DNA of 59,254 nt from assembly GCA_904501925.1 (NCBI GenBank), contig CAJGCO010000009.1:1-59254 (forward strand). Reading direction: 5' to 3'. The notes beneath the pieces were generated by a model. That model was not told where the DNA came from and did not search any database. It saw only the letters and a program-made list of their open reading frames with translations. The position numbers and the translations under genes are program-made. Positions 44,467 to 53,369 of this stretch are shown here, one piece after another; position 1 is the stretch's first letter; every line of letters begins with the position of its first letter. The DNA comes from an uncultured Alphaproteobacteria bacterium (lineage in GTDB: Bacteria; Pseudomonadota; Alphaproteobacteria; RF32; CAG-239).

Positions 44467-45185
44467 AAAAAATGTTAAAAAAAATCATTAATTTCATTTT
44501 ACCTCCTAGATGTTTGAACTGTGGTAAGGTTATTAATAATGACGATGCGCTATGTGTTGAATGTTTGAAAAAAATTAATTTTATTACTGCGCCATATTGC
44601 AAAAAATGTGGCAAACCTTTAGAGCATAATATATCAAATGATTTAGTTTGTGGAGAATGCTTGAATACAACCAAACAAAGTTGTTTTAGAATAAGCAGAT
44701 CTGCCGTTATTTATGATGAATTTTCAAAAAAAATTATATTAGATTTTAAATTTGCATCACATATTGAAAATAAAAAACTACTTGCAAATTGGATGTTTTT
44801 AGCTGGTACAGATATTTGGAAAAAAGATTGCGATGTGATAATACCTGTGCCTATGCATTTTACTAGATTTTTTAAAAGAAGATATAATCAATCTGCTATT
44901 ATTGCAAAAGAGCTATCTAAATTATGTAAAATTGATGTTATGTATGATGTTTTAAAAAAAGGAAAATATACAAAACCACAAATAGAATGCACCAGCAAAC
45001 AACGAATAAAAAATATTAAAGATGCTTTTTATATTGAAAATAGCGAAAAAATAAAAGGCAAAAGAATCGTATTGGTTGATGATGTATATACAACGGGTTC
45101 TACATTAAAAGAATGCGCAAAAACTCTCTTAAAAGCTGGAGCAAAATCTGTTGACACGCTAACGATTGCAAAAGTACATAAATAA
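44463..45185 (+). CDS. comF: ComF family phosphoribosyltransferase-like protein
   Basis: A 240-residue ComF. An N-terminal double zinc-ribbon (CLNCGK, CVEC, CKKCGKP, CGEC) is followed by a PRTase domain with the PRPP motif VLVDDVYTTGSTLKEC. ComF supports uptake or processing of transforming DNA in competent bacteria, but the gene is widespread and its exact role is unsettled. ATGA overlap with the upstream gene; followed directly by a terminator. Confidence 0.88.
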   Translation: MKKMLKKIINFILPPRCLNCGKVINNDDALCVECLKKINFITAPYCKKCGKPLEHNISNDLVCGECLNTTKQSCFRISRSAVIYDEFSKKIILDFKFASHIENKKLLANWMFLAGTDIWKKDCDVIIPVPMHFTRFFKRRYNQSAIIAKELSKLCKIDVMYDVLKKGKYTKPQIECTSKQRIKNIKDAFYIENSEKIKGKRIVLVDDVYTTGSTLKECAKTLLKAGAKSVDTLTIAKVHK

Positions 45186-45210
45186 AAAAGGCAGGACAAC
45201 CTGCCTTTTT
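45186..45210. terminator. Terminator after comF (symmetric)
   Basis: AAAAAGGCAGG pairs with CCTGCCTTTTT across ACAA. It lies between comF and the leftward 78-aa gene and can serve both. Confidence 0.88.
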
Positions 45211-45211
45211 A

Positions 45212-45448
45212 TTATTTTACAGATAAAAGTTTTTCATATTTTCGCAAAATTTGCTCTGCAACACCATCTATATCTTCAGCATCTTTATTTTCTTTATTAT
45301 TTCTAACTAACATATCAGATGTTAAGTCAAAGATGTCTCCACTAAAATCTCTGATACAATATCTTTCTTTTTGTTTGAAAGCTTTTGTATCAATAATACT
45401 TTGTCGTATATTTTCAGTTGTTTCATCTATTGTATCTTGCTTAGACAT
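45212..45448 (-). CDS. Hypothetical protein after tolC, 78 aa
   Basis: Unrecognised acidic, charged, soluble protein (RQSIIDTKAFKQKERYCIRD, then DIDGVAEQILRKYEKLL), likely helical. It begins 14 bases after the tolC stop and lacks its own promoter, so it is part of the tolC transcript. An accompanying small protein of the same operon; a role in efflux is not implied by its sequence. Confidence 0.6.
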   Translation of the reverse strand: MSKQDTIDETTENIRQSIIDTKAFKQKERYCIRDFSGDIFDLTSDMLVRNNKENKDAEDIDGVAEQILRKYEKLLSVK

Positions 45449-45462
45449 TTATTGTAATCCTT

Positions 45463-46842
45463 TTATTGTTTATCAATATTAGTAGACAACCATTTATCTG
45501 ATGTTTCTTTATATTTAGCAGATGCATCATATAATTCAACATTTAAATTTAAATCTTTGGCTGTAAGTTTACCCATTGCTTGCAATAACGCAAAACCTGA
45601 TACGTAGTAGTCATGGCGAGTAGTTACTTCTTCAACTTCTGAATTTAATAGATATTGATATTGGTTTAATACATCTAATACTGTGCGATTACCAAGAGCT
45701 TCTTCTTCTCTAACTCCATCTAAGGCTACTTGATACGCTTTTACCTGAGCTTGAACTGAGGCTATTTTTTCTTTATTTGCACTTAAATATTCCCAGTAGC
45801 TAGTTATATCTGATAAAAGAGCATCTTGCGCACTCATGAGTTCTTCTTGAGCTTGCCAACGATAGTATTTGTTTTGGCGAATTTTTGCCCTACTTGCACC
45901 TGCATTATATATTGGCATTGAAAATGTTACACCAAACTCAACAGAATCATTTGTTGGGTTTTTATCATAAGCGTAGTTTTCATTTTTTAATCTACCGGCT
46001 GTTGCGTATGCGTTTACAGATGGCAACAAGTCACCTTTTGATGCACTTACATCGTATTTTTTAGCTCTTAAATTATGCCTTGCTGCAGAAACAGAATAAC
46101 TGTGTTCTTTTGCATATTTTAATGCTTCATCTAAGCTTTGAGGAAATAGCTTTTCAATATCTTTAGGATCTTTAATATCTTTAGGTTCTGATCCAATAAT
46201 TTGTATATATACAGCACGTGATGTTTCTAGATTACCTTCAGCTGTTATTAATTGTGAACGAGCTGATGCATAACTAGCCTCAGCTTGAGATACGTCAGTT
46301 GTAGTTACTTCACCAACTTTGAAACGTTCTTTTGTTTCATCTAGTTCTTTTTTTAATAATTTTTCGTTATTTTTTTGAAGATTTACAATAGCTTCATCAC
46401 GCAAAACATCAAGATATGCTCTTGATGCACCAAATAAAACATTTTGTTCTGAAAGCATAAGCCCTGCTTGTGCTGCTCTTGCATAATTTTTTGCAGAATT
46501 TATAGAGTTTATAGTTTTAAAACCTCTAAAAATTGGTTGAGAAATTGTTGCAGATAGAGTTCTTGCATATCCATCTACTGTTTTTTGATGAACACCATTA
46601 ACACTTGCATTTGTATTAACTTGCTTTTCTACATATGCACCTTCTATACTTAAAGTTGGACGATATCCTGATTTTGCTAGGGCAATGTTTTCATCTACAG
46701 CACCTCTTGATGCTCTTGCTGATTTTAATGCTGGATTATATTCATAAGCTTTTTCTAATGCTGATGTTAAAGTTTCTGCATTAACAGAAAGTGATGTTGA
46801 ACACATCAAAATAAAAGCCATAATATATTTATTTTTCATCAT
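45463..46842 (-). CDS. tolC: TolC-family outer membrane channel
   Basis: A 459-residue outer-membrane efflux protein, the exit duct for type I secretion and RND/ABC pumps. The signal peptide is cleaved after SVNA. Two tandem OEP repeats with long coiled coils follow (ALEKAYEYNPALKSARAS in the first, ALKYAKEHSYSVSAARHN in the second), and LPSVNAYATAG marks the second barrel region. The channel-lining acidic residues were not mapped. The ABC exporter at 54-56 kb is a possible but unproven partner. Divergent from glgP. Confidence 0.9.
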   Translation of the reverse strand: MMKNKYIMAFILMCSTSLSVNAETLTSALEKAYEYNPALKSARASRGAVDENIALAKSGYRPTLSIEGAYVEKQVNTNASVNGVHQKTVDGYARTLSATISQPIFRGFKTINSINSAKNYARAAQAGLMLSEQNVLFGASRAYLDVLRDEAIVNLQKNNEKLLKKELDETKERFKVGEVTTTDVSQAEASYASARSQLITAEGNLETSRAVYIQIIGSEPKDIKDPKDIEKLFPQSLDEALKYAKEHSYSVSAARHNLRAKKYDVSASKGDLLPSVNAYATAGRLKNENYAYDKNPTNDSVEFGVTFSMPIYNAGASRAKIRQNKYYRWQAQEELMSAQDALLSDITSYWEYLSANKEKIASVQAQVKAYQVALDGVREEEALGNRTVLDVLNQYQYLLNSEVEEVTTRHDYYVSGFALLQAMGKLTAKDLNLNVELYDASAKYKETSDKWLSTNIDKQ

Positions 46843-47025
46843 TTTATTCCCTCATTTTAAAACAAAAAAACTTTATTTTGCATACTTGATATCACTATAA
46901 TTGTTAAAAAATTAACAATCAATGTTTTTATTTTTTAAAATAATCTTATATTATTAACGAAAATTCAATCAATTTTGCTATAGTTTTGTGAATAGTAAAG
47001 AATGTTAAATTAGGGAGATTGTATT

Positions 47026-49536
47026 TTGAAAAAAAGCAACTTAGAAATCACTGATGAAATTAACAAGGCTCGTTTGAAATTATCTATAGAGCACTATATT
47101 AAGTACTTTATTGGTAAAAGAGCTTGTGAATTGACTAAAGAAGAGGCTTTATATGCGATATCTTTAGCTGTTAGAGAATTTGCTTTAGATAAAATGTATA
47201 ATACTATGGCTCGCTATAATGAAAAATCTGCTAAACGTGTTTATTATCTTTCAATTGAATATCTTATTGGTCGTTCTTTGGAAAATAACTTACATAATTT
47301 AGGGTTATACGACTTATTAAAAGATATTAAGTTAGATGATTTTCCAGATTTTTCTTTAGAAGAGATTTTCAATACTGAATATGATCCAGCTTTGGGTAAT
47401 GGTGGTTTGGGAAGGCTTGCAGCTTGCTATCTTGACTCCATGGCATCTTTAGGGCTTCCTGGATTTGGATATGGTATTAACTATCAATTTGGTTTGTTTA
47501 AGCAAAAATTTGAAAATGGTTGGCAAGTTGAACAAGCAGATAACTGGTTTTCTGACTACTCACCATGGGAATTAGCAAGACCTGATAGACAAGTTAATGT
47601 GCCAATGTTTGGTAATGTAGAATCTTACAGAGATGCTAATGGAAAAGATACTTATGCGTGGGTTAATACTCATACATTATATGGTATTCCTTACGATTTC
47701 CCTATTGTTGGATATGATGGCAAATCTGTAAACTATTTACGTTTATTCTCTGCTAAAACTGACGAAGAATTTGATTTGGATATCTTTAACAGCGGTGGAT
47801 ACATTGAAGCAGTTGAAGATAAAATTAGAACAGAATCTATTTCAAAAGTTTTATATCCATCTGATGCTATCGAATCTGGTAGAGCTTTGAGATTATCTCA
47901 ACAATATTTCTTCATTTCTTGCGCTGTTCAAGATATCTTTAGAAGATTTTTAGAAAAGAGTAATGACTTTGATAAATTGCCAGATGCTGTATGTATTCAA
48001 TTAAACGATACTCACCCAGCTCTTGCTATTGTTGAAATGATGCGTTTATTGTTAGACGTTTATAGCCAAGAATGGGATGATGCATGGAATATTGTAACAA
48101 AAGTATTTGCATATACTAACCATACATTATTGCCTGAAGCATTAGAAAAATGGCCTGTTAAATATTTTGACCATATGTTGCCTCGTCACTTACAAATTAT
48201 CTACGAAATTAACCGTAGATTTATAGAATTTGCTAGAGAGAAATTTGGCGATAATCATGAAAAACTAGAAAAAGTATCTATTGTTTCTGGTGAAGGTGAT
48301 AACAAAGTTATTCGCATGGCTAACCTTTCTATTGTTGGCTCATTCTCTGTAAATGGTGTTGCAAAAATTCACTCTGAATTGATTAAGACATCTTTAGTGC
48401 CAGAATTTTATGAATTATGGCCAGAGAAATTTACAAATGTTACTAATGGTATTACACCAAGACGTTGGTTGTTGCATGCAAATACAAACTTAGCAACTCT
48501 TATTTCTAATAAGATTGGTAAAGATTGGATTGGAAATCTTGACCTATTAGAAAATGTAGAAAACTTTGTAAATGATGCAGATTTTGTTAAAAAGTTTATC
48601 AAAATCAAGAAAGAAAACAAAGAATTATTACGTCATGAAATATTCAAACGTACAAATGTTGCTATTACAACAAACTCTATGTTTGTAGTTCAAGCAAAAC
48701 GCATTCACGAATACAAGAGACAACTTATGGCAATTTTACAAGTTATTGGTGAATATCTTGCTATTATTCGTGACAATGTTAGACCAACTTGCCCTAAAAC
48801 ATATATTTTTGCGGGTAAAGCTGCTCCTTCGTATGCTTTTGCTAAACTTGTAATCAAACTCATTAACAATGTAGCTAATGTTGTTAATAATGATGCAAGA
48901 GTTGGCGATACTCTTAAGGTGGTATTTATCCCAGACTATAAGGTTTCTGTGGCTGAGGTTTTAATACCTGCTTCTGATGTAAGCTTACAAATCTCTACAG
49001 CTGGATTTGAAGCTTCTGGTACTGGTAATATGAAATTCGCATTGAATGGGGCTTTAACTGTTGGTACATATGATGGAGCGAATATTGAAATTCGTGAAGC
49101 AGTGGGTGAAGATAACTTCTTCTTATTTGGATTAAAAGAAAATGAGATTAATGCAATGCGCCCAACTTATAATCCTCGCAAAATTTATGAAGAATCTGAA
49201 TATGTTAAACGTATTCTAAATGCTGTAAATTCTAATATGTTCTGCGAAAAAGATATTCCATCGTTATTTAAGCCTATATTTGATGAATTATTAAATAGAG
49301 ACTACTTCTTTGTGTTAGCTGATTTAGAAGCTCTTAATGGCGCAATGAAAGAAGCTGAGAAGACTTATCTTGATAAAGAGAACTGGGCTAAAAAAGCAAT
49401 ATTAAATGTTGCAAGAGTGGGCTATTTCTCTAGTGATAGATCTGTTGAAGAATATGCTAAAAATATTTGGCATGTAAAACCTGTTAAAGGTAAAAGTAGT
49501 AATCTTTATGAGGTAAAAACTAAACAGTCTGCTTAA
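47026..49536 (+). CDS. glgP: Glycogen phosphorylase
   Basis: An 836-residue PLP-dependent phosphorylase that releases glucose-1-phosphate from alpha-glucan. YLSIEYLIGRSL and the substrate region GNGGLGRLAACYLDSMASL are present, and the PLP Lys is in TGNMKFALNGALTVGTYDGAN (read as two overlapping motifs). The start is TTG at 47026, 8 bases after GGGAG; no upstream ATG in frame is credible. It is encoded alone, without glgA, glgB or glgC nearby, and has a terminator at 49554. Confidence 0.94.
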   Translation: MKKSNLEITDEINKARLKLSIEHYIKYFIGKRACELTKEEALYAISLAVREFALDKMYNTMARYNEKSAKRVYYLSIEYLIGRSLENNLHNLGLYDLLKDIKLDDFPDFSLEEIFNTEYDPALGNGGLGRLAACYLDSMASLGLPGFGYGINYQFGLFKQKFENGWQVEQADNWFSDYSPWELARPDRQVNVPMFGNVESYRDANGKDTYAWVNTHTLYGIPYDFPIVGYDGKSVNYLRLFSAKTDEEFDLDIFNSGGYIEAVEDKIRTESISKVLYPSDAIESGRALRLSQQYFFISCAVQDIFRRFLEKSNDFDKLPDAVCIQLNDTHPALAIVEMMRLLLDVYSQEWDDAWNIVTKVFAYTNHTLLPEALEKWPVKYFDHMLPRHLQIIYEINRRFIEFAREKFGDNHEKLEKVSIVSGEGDNKVIRMANLSIVGSFSVNGVAKIHSELIKTSLVPEFYELWPEKFTNVTNGITPRRWLLHANTNLATLISNKIGKDWIGNLDLLENVENFVNDADFVKKFIKIKKENKELLRHEIFKRTNVAITTNSMFVVQAKRIHEYKRQLMAILQVIGEYLAIIRDNVRPTCPKTYIFAGKAAPSYAFAKLVIKLINNVANVVNNDARVGDTLKVVFIPDYKVSVAEVLIPASDVSLQISTAGFEASGTGNMKFALNGALTVGTYDGANIEIREAVGEDNFFLFGLKENEINAMRPTYNPRKIYEESEYVKRILNAVNSNMFCEKDIPSLFKPIFDELLNRDYFFVLADLEALNGAMKEAEKTYLDKENWAKKAILNVARVGYFSSDRSVEEYAKNIWHVKPVKGKSSNLYEVKTKQSA

Positions 49537-49553
49537 TGACTTTTGATATAACA

Positions 49554-49585
49554 AAAAATCCTGAAAGAAATTTCAGGATTTTTTT
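49554..49585. terminator. Terminator after glgP (symmetric)
   Basis: AAAAAATCCTGAAA pairs with TTTCAGGATTTTTT; it serves glgP and the convergent 272-aa gene. Confidence 0.88.
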
Positions 49586-49591
49586 ATTTGT

Positions 49592-50410
49592 TTATTTATA
49601 TAAGTATTCATCTCTTGCTATTTTACTCTTATCTTGATTAAGATGTTGATTGGTTGATGCTTTTGCTTTCTTAAATCGCTCCTCCTCTTGCAGATAAAAA
49701 TTAGCTGTACTTAAATATGGACCACCCAACTCTAAACATGTATCATACAGAGCTTTATTCAATCTAATTTTTGCATCAAATTTAGCGACTCTTCCATATT
49801 TTTCCTTTGGTAGGTGATTTATAAGATCTATGCATTTTGTATATAGCTCTATTTTTAATGGAGATGCTTTAAACGACTTGATGTCCATTTCGTTTATTGA
49901 TTTGAAAAACGCTAAAACTTTCCTTGCATTTTCTGAGTTATTTTTGCCTTTTGATTTTGTTTGTTTAATTAAGATTAATGCTTGTTGATTATATTCATCT
50001 ATTATTACTTCTTCTCTATATTGAGGAAGGTTTCTTTTTATACATTTTTCTAAAATTTTTGCTGTTTCTTGATTTTCTTGGCTTATATGAGGACGATATT
50101 CTTGAAGACAATCATACATATATTGATATTCGTTAGTTTGTAAGGGATATGATTTTTCATTATAAATATCTATGGATAATCTGTATTTATTTAATAGAGA
50201 GCAAAATTTTTGAGCCTTTTTTACCTCCATTTCTGTTGGAAGCCATTCATCAAATAAATCTAATTTTTCACCACTTCTAAAAAAGTTATTATATTTTTCA
50301 ACATACTCAAGCATCCGTTCTTTAGCTGAAATATTTTTAACATTATAACATTTTGCAATAGCATCATTTATTGCAGAATACATTTTTTCATAGCTAATTT
50401 CTTTACGCAT
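49592..50410 (-). CDS. Hypothetical protein, 272 aa
   Basis: Unrecognised soluble, Lys/Glu/Tyr-rich protein, predicted all-helical with no Cys-rich motif, signal peptide or membrane segment. It may contain helical repeats (segments such as EKYNNFFRSGEKLDLFDEW). The ATG at 50410 is preceded by a GGAGAT ribosome site. It stands between two terminators and is probably transcribed alone. Confidence 0.55.
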   Translation of the reverse strand: MRKEISYEKMYSAINDAIAKCYNVKNISAKERMLEYVEKYNNFFRSGEKLDLFDEWLPTEMEVKKAQKFCSLLNKYRLSIDIYNEKSYPLQTNEYQYMYDCLQEYRPHISQENQETAKILEKCIKRNLPQYREEVIIDEYNQQALILIKQTKSKGKNNSENARKVLAFFKSINEMDIKSFKASPLKIELYTKCIDLINHLPKEKYGRVAKFDAKIRLNKALYDTCLELGGPYLSTANFYLQEEERFKKAKASTNQHLNQDKSKIARDEYLYK

Positions 50411-50485
50411 ATTTGTATCTCCGATTTAATATACGGAGATTGTATCACAACTTTTAATAAAATACAAATTTAAAATGCTTATAAA

Positions 50486-50506
50486 AAAGCCCACCAAGTG
50501 GGCTTT
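50486..50506 (-). terminator. Terminator of the TerB-like gene
   Basis: AAAGCCCAC with GTGGGCTTT on the minus strand, followed by a T-run. Confidence 0.8.
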
Positions 50507-50510
50507 ATAA

Positions 50511-50942
50511 TTATTCATTTTCAAAAATAATGTCGCCGGTTTTTAATAAAACAATCTTATCTAAAACCCATTTATTTATTTCTTTAATTTTATTACCTTC
50601 AATATTTAACTTTTCAGCAATATCAATAATGAAATCAATTTCTTCGTCATCAAGACCTGTATCTGAGTTTGCAAGATAGCAAAGCTCTTTAATTAATTGA
50701 ATCCCCTTTTTTCTATCAGAAATAACTGTAACCTCGCTCATAATAGCTTCTTTGTTTAAGGTTTGGAGAATTGAAACAATTTCCCTTTCTTCTACTTCGT
50801 ATCTTTTACCAATACTTCTTAAAAAATCAGTTTCTTCTTTTACTACTTTTTTATCAGAATAAACCATACAACAGAAGCATTTTATAAAAATTCTTCTTTC
50901 TTCTGTTGTTAGATTTTGTATATAATTGTACTCGCGATCCAT
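50511..50942 (-). CDS. TerB-like domain protein
   Basis: A 143-residue all-helical cytoplasmic protein. Two similar halves carry short acidic motifs (CCMVYSDKKVVKEETDFL and CYLANSDTGLDDEEIDFI), the arrangement of the TerB/DUF533 helical fold, which binds divalent metal in tellurite-resistance TerB. No ter genes are nearby, so tellurite resistance should not be assumed. Assignment is from the motif pair only. Confidence 0.6.
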   Translation of the reverse strand: MDREYNYIQNLTTEERRIFIKCFCCMVYSDKKVVKEETDFLRSIGKRYEVEEREIVSILQTLNKEAIMSEVTVISDRKKGIQLIKELCYLANSDTGLDDEEIDFIIDIAEKLNIEGNKIKEINKWVLDKIVLLKTGDIIFENE

Positions 50943-51049
50943 TTCATTTTCTCCAAAATATTTTTTTTATATACTATAATGGTATATAATTAACATGTAA
51001 TTAACAAGTATTTTTTTTTATTAAATAATAAAATATGTAAAAAAAACTA

Positions 51050-51078
51050 TTGACGATAGAAAAAACTTAATGTAAGTA
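51050..51078 (+). promoter_or_regulatory. Promoter of tRNA-Ser
   Basis: TTGACG (51050-51055), a 17-base spacer and TAAGTA (51073-51078), 12 bases before the tRNA 5' end. Confidence 0.5.
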
Positions 51079-51090
51079 TTGTTGAGTTAC

Positions 51091-51178
51091 GGAGCGTTGG
51101 CAGAGTGGTAATGCAGCGGATTGCTAATCCGTCATCCTGAATAGGGATGCATAGGTTCGAGTCCTATACGCTCCGCCA
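51091..51178 (+). tRNA. tRNA-Ser(GCU)
   Basis: An 88-nt class II tRNA with CCA encoded. The acceptor stem GGAGCGT pairs with ACGCTCC, the discriminator is G, and the anticodon GCT lies in ATTGCTAAT, closed by CGG/CCG. A long variable arm (ATCC-TGAATA-GGGAT) and the T-loop TTCGAGT follow. A clear terminator comes right after. Confidence 0.95.
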
Positions 51179-51182
51179 TTAA

Positions 51183-51212
51183 AAAAGACTTCTTTTTAGA
51201 AGTCTTTTTTTG
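51183..51212. terminator. Terminator after tRNA-Ser (symmetric)
   Basis: AAAAGACTTCT pairs with AGAAGTCTTTT, followed by T. It can also serve the leftward lemA-htpX unit. Confidence 0.85.
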
Positions 51213-51221
51213 TGTTCGATT

Positions 51222-52178
51222 TTAATAGAAATGTGCCATATTTTGCAATCGCTTAACTCGTTCTTGAATAGACGGATGTGTATCTAATAATCCACCTATT
51301 TTTTTTAAAGGATTACAAATGCATGCACTCGCCATTTGAGTAGACGAATCTAGTGATTCTAACCTAGGATCAACAGCTATTTTTTCTAGCGCACTAGCTA
51401 AAGCCTGTGGATGACGAGTTATATAAGCCCCTGTTGCATCTGCTTGAAATTCCTGAGTTCGAGATAAAGCCATTTGAATAAACGGCGCTACCAAATACTT
51501 AAATAAATAAAAAGCTAATCCAATTGTTAGGAATAATATAGCTGACTTCCGTCCATTTTTGCTAGAACTACGATTACGGCTACGACGTGATGCACGTATA
51601 AAATAATCTCCCAACGTACCAATTATGCCGATACCTGTAATCACAAACATATTGAGACGAATATCTCTGTTCATAATATGCCCTATTTCGTGAGAAATTA
51701 CAGCTTCTAATTCAATAGGTTCTAACTTTTCAACAATTCCTGTTGTTAATGAAATTGATGCTGATTTTGGAGAATATCCAGTGGCAAATGCATTTAATGA
51801 TTCATCTGAAATTAAATAAACTTTAGGCGCTGGAATACCGGCTTTTAATGCTATATTTTCCACCATCTTATGAATTTGTGTGTACTTTTTATCTTTAGGG
51901 CAAATTTTTGCTCCAGCAAACATTAACATCATTTTATCACCTAAATTAAATGACGCCAATGTTAAGATAGTTGCTAATATTAATATAAGTGGCAAAATTT
52001 CAATTAAATTTTCATTAATCTCATGAATTGCCTGAATAAATGGCTTACCACTTATAAACGCCTGCAAGATAAAGAAGACATAAACAGAAGCTATTAACAT
52101 TATAGGAAACAACAAAACAAGGCCTACTATTTTTCGGTTATTGCTTGCAATGTGTCCATAAATATCTCTTGATTGCAT
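51222..52178 (-). CDS. M48 metalloprotease, HtpX-like
   Basis: A 318-residue inner-membrane zinc protease. Two N-terminal helices (about 18-40 and 55-78) precede the cytoplasmic domain with VISHEIGHIMNRD (HExxH) and the third ligand region SRTQEFQADATGAYI. HtpX-type enzymes degrade misfolded membrane proteins. A TTG at 52187 is an alternative start; the ATG at 52178, one base after the lemA stop, is preferred, though no strong ribosome site is visible. LemA plus M48 is a frequent pair. Confidence 0.85.
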   Translation of the reverse strand: MQSRDIYGHIASNNRKIVGLVLLFPIMLIASVYVFFILQAFISGKPFIQAIHEINENLIEILPLILILATILTLASFNLGDKMMLMFAGAKICPKDKKYTQIHKMVENIALKAGIPAPKVYLISDESLNAFATGYSPKSASISLTTGIVEKLEPIELEAVISHEIGHIMNRDIRLNMFVITGIGIIGTLGDYFIRASRRSRNRSSSKNGRKSAILFLTIGLAFYLFKYLVAPFIQMALSRTQEFQADATGAYITRHPQALASALEKIAVDPRLESLDSSTQMASACICNPLKKIGGLLDTHPSIQERVKRLQNMAHFY

Positions 52179-52179
52179 C

Positions 52180-52734
52180 TTAATCAAATTTCACTTCTGG
52201 AGTTTTTCTGGCAGCCTTAACTTCGTCTGCGTCCATTTCAAAAAACTTGGCTTGTTGAAAATTGAAATGTTTAGCAAAAATGTTACCAGGAAATGTTTCA
52301 ACATTGATGTTGTATGTTAATACAACAGTATTGTAAAACTGGCGTGTAGCCTGAATTTTATCTTCTGTATCAACGAGTTCTTGTTGTAACTCTAAGAAAA
52401 GTGTATTTGCCTTCAATGCAGGATAACTCTCTGACAATGCAAATAAAGACTTCAATGAACCAGATAAAGTTTGCTCAGCTTTTCCTTTAACATCTACTGA
52501 TGTTGCATTCATTGCTGCATTTCTTGCCTTAACAACAGCTTCAAACGTTGTCTTTTCGTACTCCTTGTATCCTTTTACTGTTTCCAATAAATTAGGAATC
52601 AAATCATAACGACGTTTAAGCTGTGTGTCTATAGTACTCCACGCTTCACTTACGCGTTGACGCGTAGCTACCAAACGATTATATACATGTATAACATATA
52701 CAGCAACAGCAAGTAAAATAAGTATTGAAATCAT
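52180..52734 (-). CDS. lemA: LemA family protein
   Basis: A 184-residue LemA. One N-terminal membrane helix (ISILILLAVAVYVIHVYN) is followed by a helical bundle with SEAWSTIDTQLKRRYDLIPN and TRQFYNTVVLTYNINVETFP, both family signatures. Its molecular role is unclear, but it usually accompanies an HtpX-like protease. The frame extends to 52776; GGGAG before the ATG at 52734 decides the start. Confidence 0.92.
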   Translation of the reverse strand: MISILILLAVAVYVIHVYNRLVATRQRVSEAWSTIDTQLKRRYDLIPNLLETVKGYKEYEKTTFEAVVKARNAAMNATSVDVKGKAEQTLSGSLKSLFALSESYPALKANTLFLELQQELVDTEDKIQATRQFYNTVVLTYNINVETFPGNIFAKHFNFQQAKFFEMDADEVKAARKTPEVKFD

Positions 52735-52968
52735 TTTTTTCTCCCTTGTTAATAAACAATACGTTGGGAGTATCATAAATTTTAATCAAAAGCAAGTAAA
52801 ACGTTGTGCATTTTATACTATAAGGACATCTGTTTTTAAATATATATGGTGCATATAGCAAAAATATTTTGCTTTAATATCGTTACCTTAGACAAAACAT
52901 TTACTTTAATTTAATAAATATAAAGTTATATTGTTTGAAGAAATTGTTTTATATTCTGAAAATAATTA

Positions 52969-52974
52969 TTGACA
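52969..52974 (+). promoter_or_regulatory. Probable -35 box of the 72-aa gene
   Basis: A perfect TTGACA, 52 bases before the ATG at 53026. The -10 is not obvious: only TCATTTATT-like sequence lies at 17-19 bases. This TTG is in frame with the gene and mimics a start codon. Confidence 0.4.
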
Positions 52975-53025
52975 AAAAAGTTTTTAGATGTCATTTATTG
53001 TGTCAATAACAAGAAAGGAAAAAAT

Positions 53026-53244
53026 ATGATTAAGGCAACAATTAGTAACGAAAGAGATGCTTTTACCAAAAAAGGATGTAGAAAAATTGCTGGTTCTATA
53101 TGTTCTACAAAAAAAGTATCACGTGGTTTGATTATAGAAAATTACAAACATATAGCAACAGGCTTTTGTGAAGATAGAAAAATAAGTAATAATATGAATA
53201 AAGAGAATATAATAATTTTTGAAAAATCAAGAGAAGTTGCATAA
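53026..53244 (+). CDS. Hypothetical protein, 72 aa
   Basis: Unrecognised small basic protein with three Cys (KKGCRKIAGSICSTKK and GFCEDRK). AAAGGA stands 7 bases before the ATG. The in-frame TTG at 52969 is rejected because it belongs to a TTGACA box. Followed by a terminator, so it is a one-gene unit. Confidence 0.5.
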   Translation: MIKATISNERDAFTKKGCRKIAGSICSTKKVSRGLIIENYKHIATGFCEDRKISNNMNKENIIIFEKSREVA

Positions 53245-53253
53245 AAGTTATAC

Positions 53254-53276
53254 AAAACCCACGAAAGTGGGTTTTT
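53254..53276 (+). terminator. Terminator after the 72-aa gene
   Basis: AAAACCCAC with GTGGGTTTT around GAAA, then T-rich. Confidence 0.8.
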
Positions 53277-53297
53277 ATTTTATATATTTATTAAAAA

Positions 53298-53327
53298 TTG
53301 CTTGCAAAAATACTTTGTTTATATAAA
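53298..53327 (+). promoter_or_regulatory. Promoter of the aldolase gene
   Basis: TTGCTT (53298-53303), an 18-base spacer and TATAAA (53322-53327). A TTGCAA overlaps it at 53302 but would give only 14 bases of spacing. Confidence 0.5.
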
Positions 53328-53369
53328 CTCTGGGCAGAATTAAACTTAAAATTATAAAAGGAGAATATG

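Noticed and set aside
52969..53025. Upstream extension of the 72-aa protein to a TTG start
   Set aside because: The TTG belongs to a TTGACA box, and the ATG at 53026 has a clear AAAGGA ribosome site.
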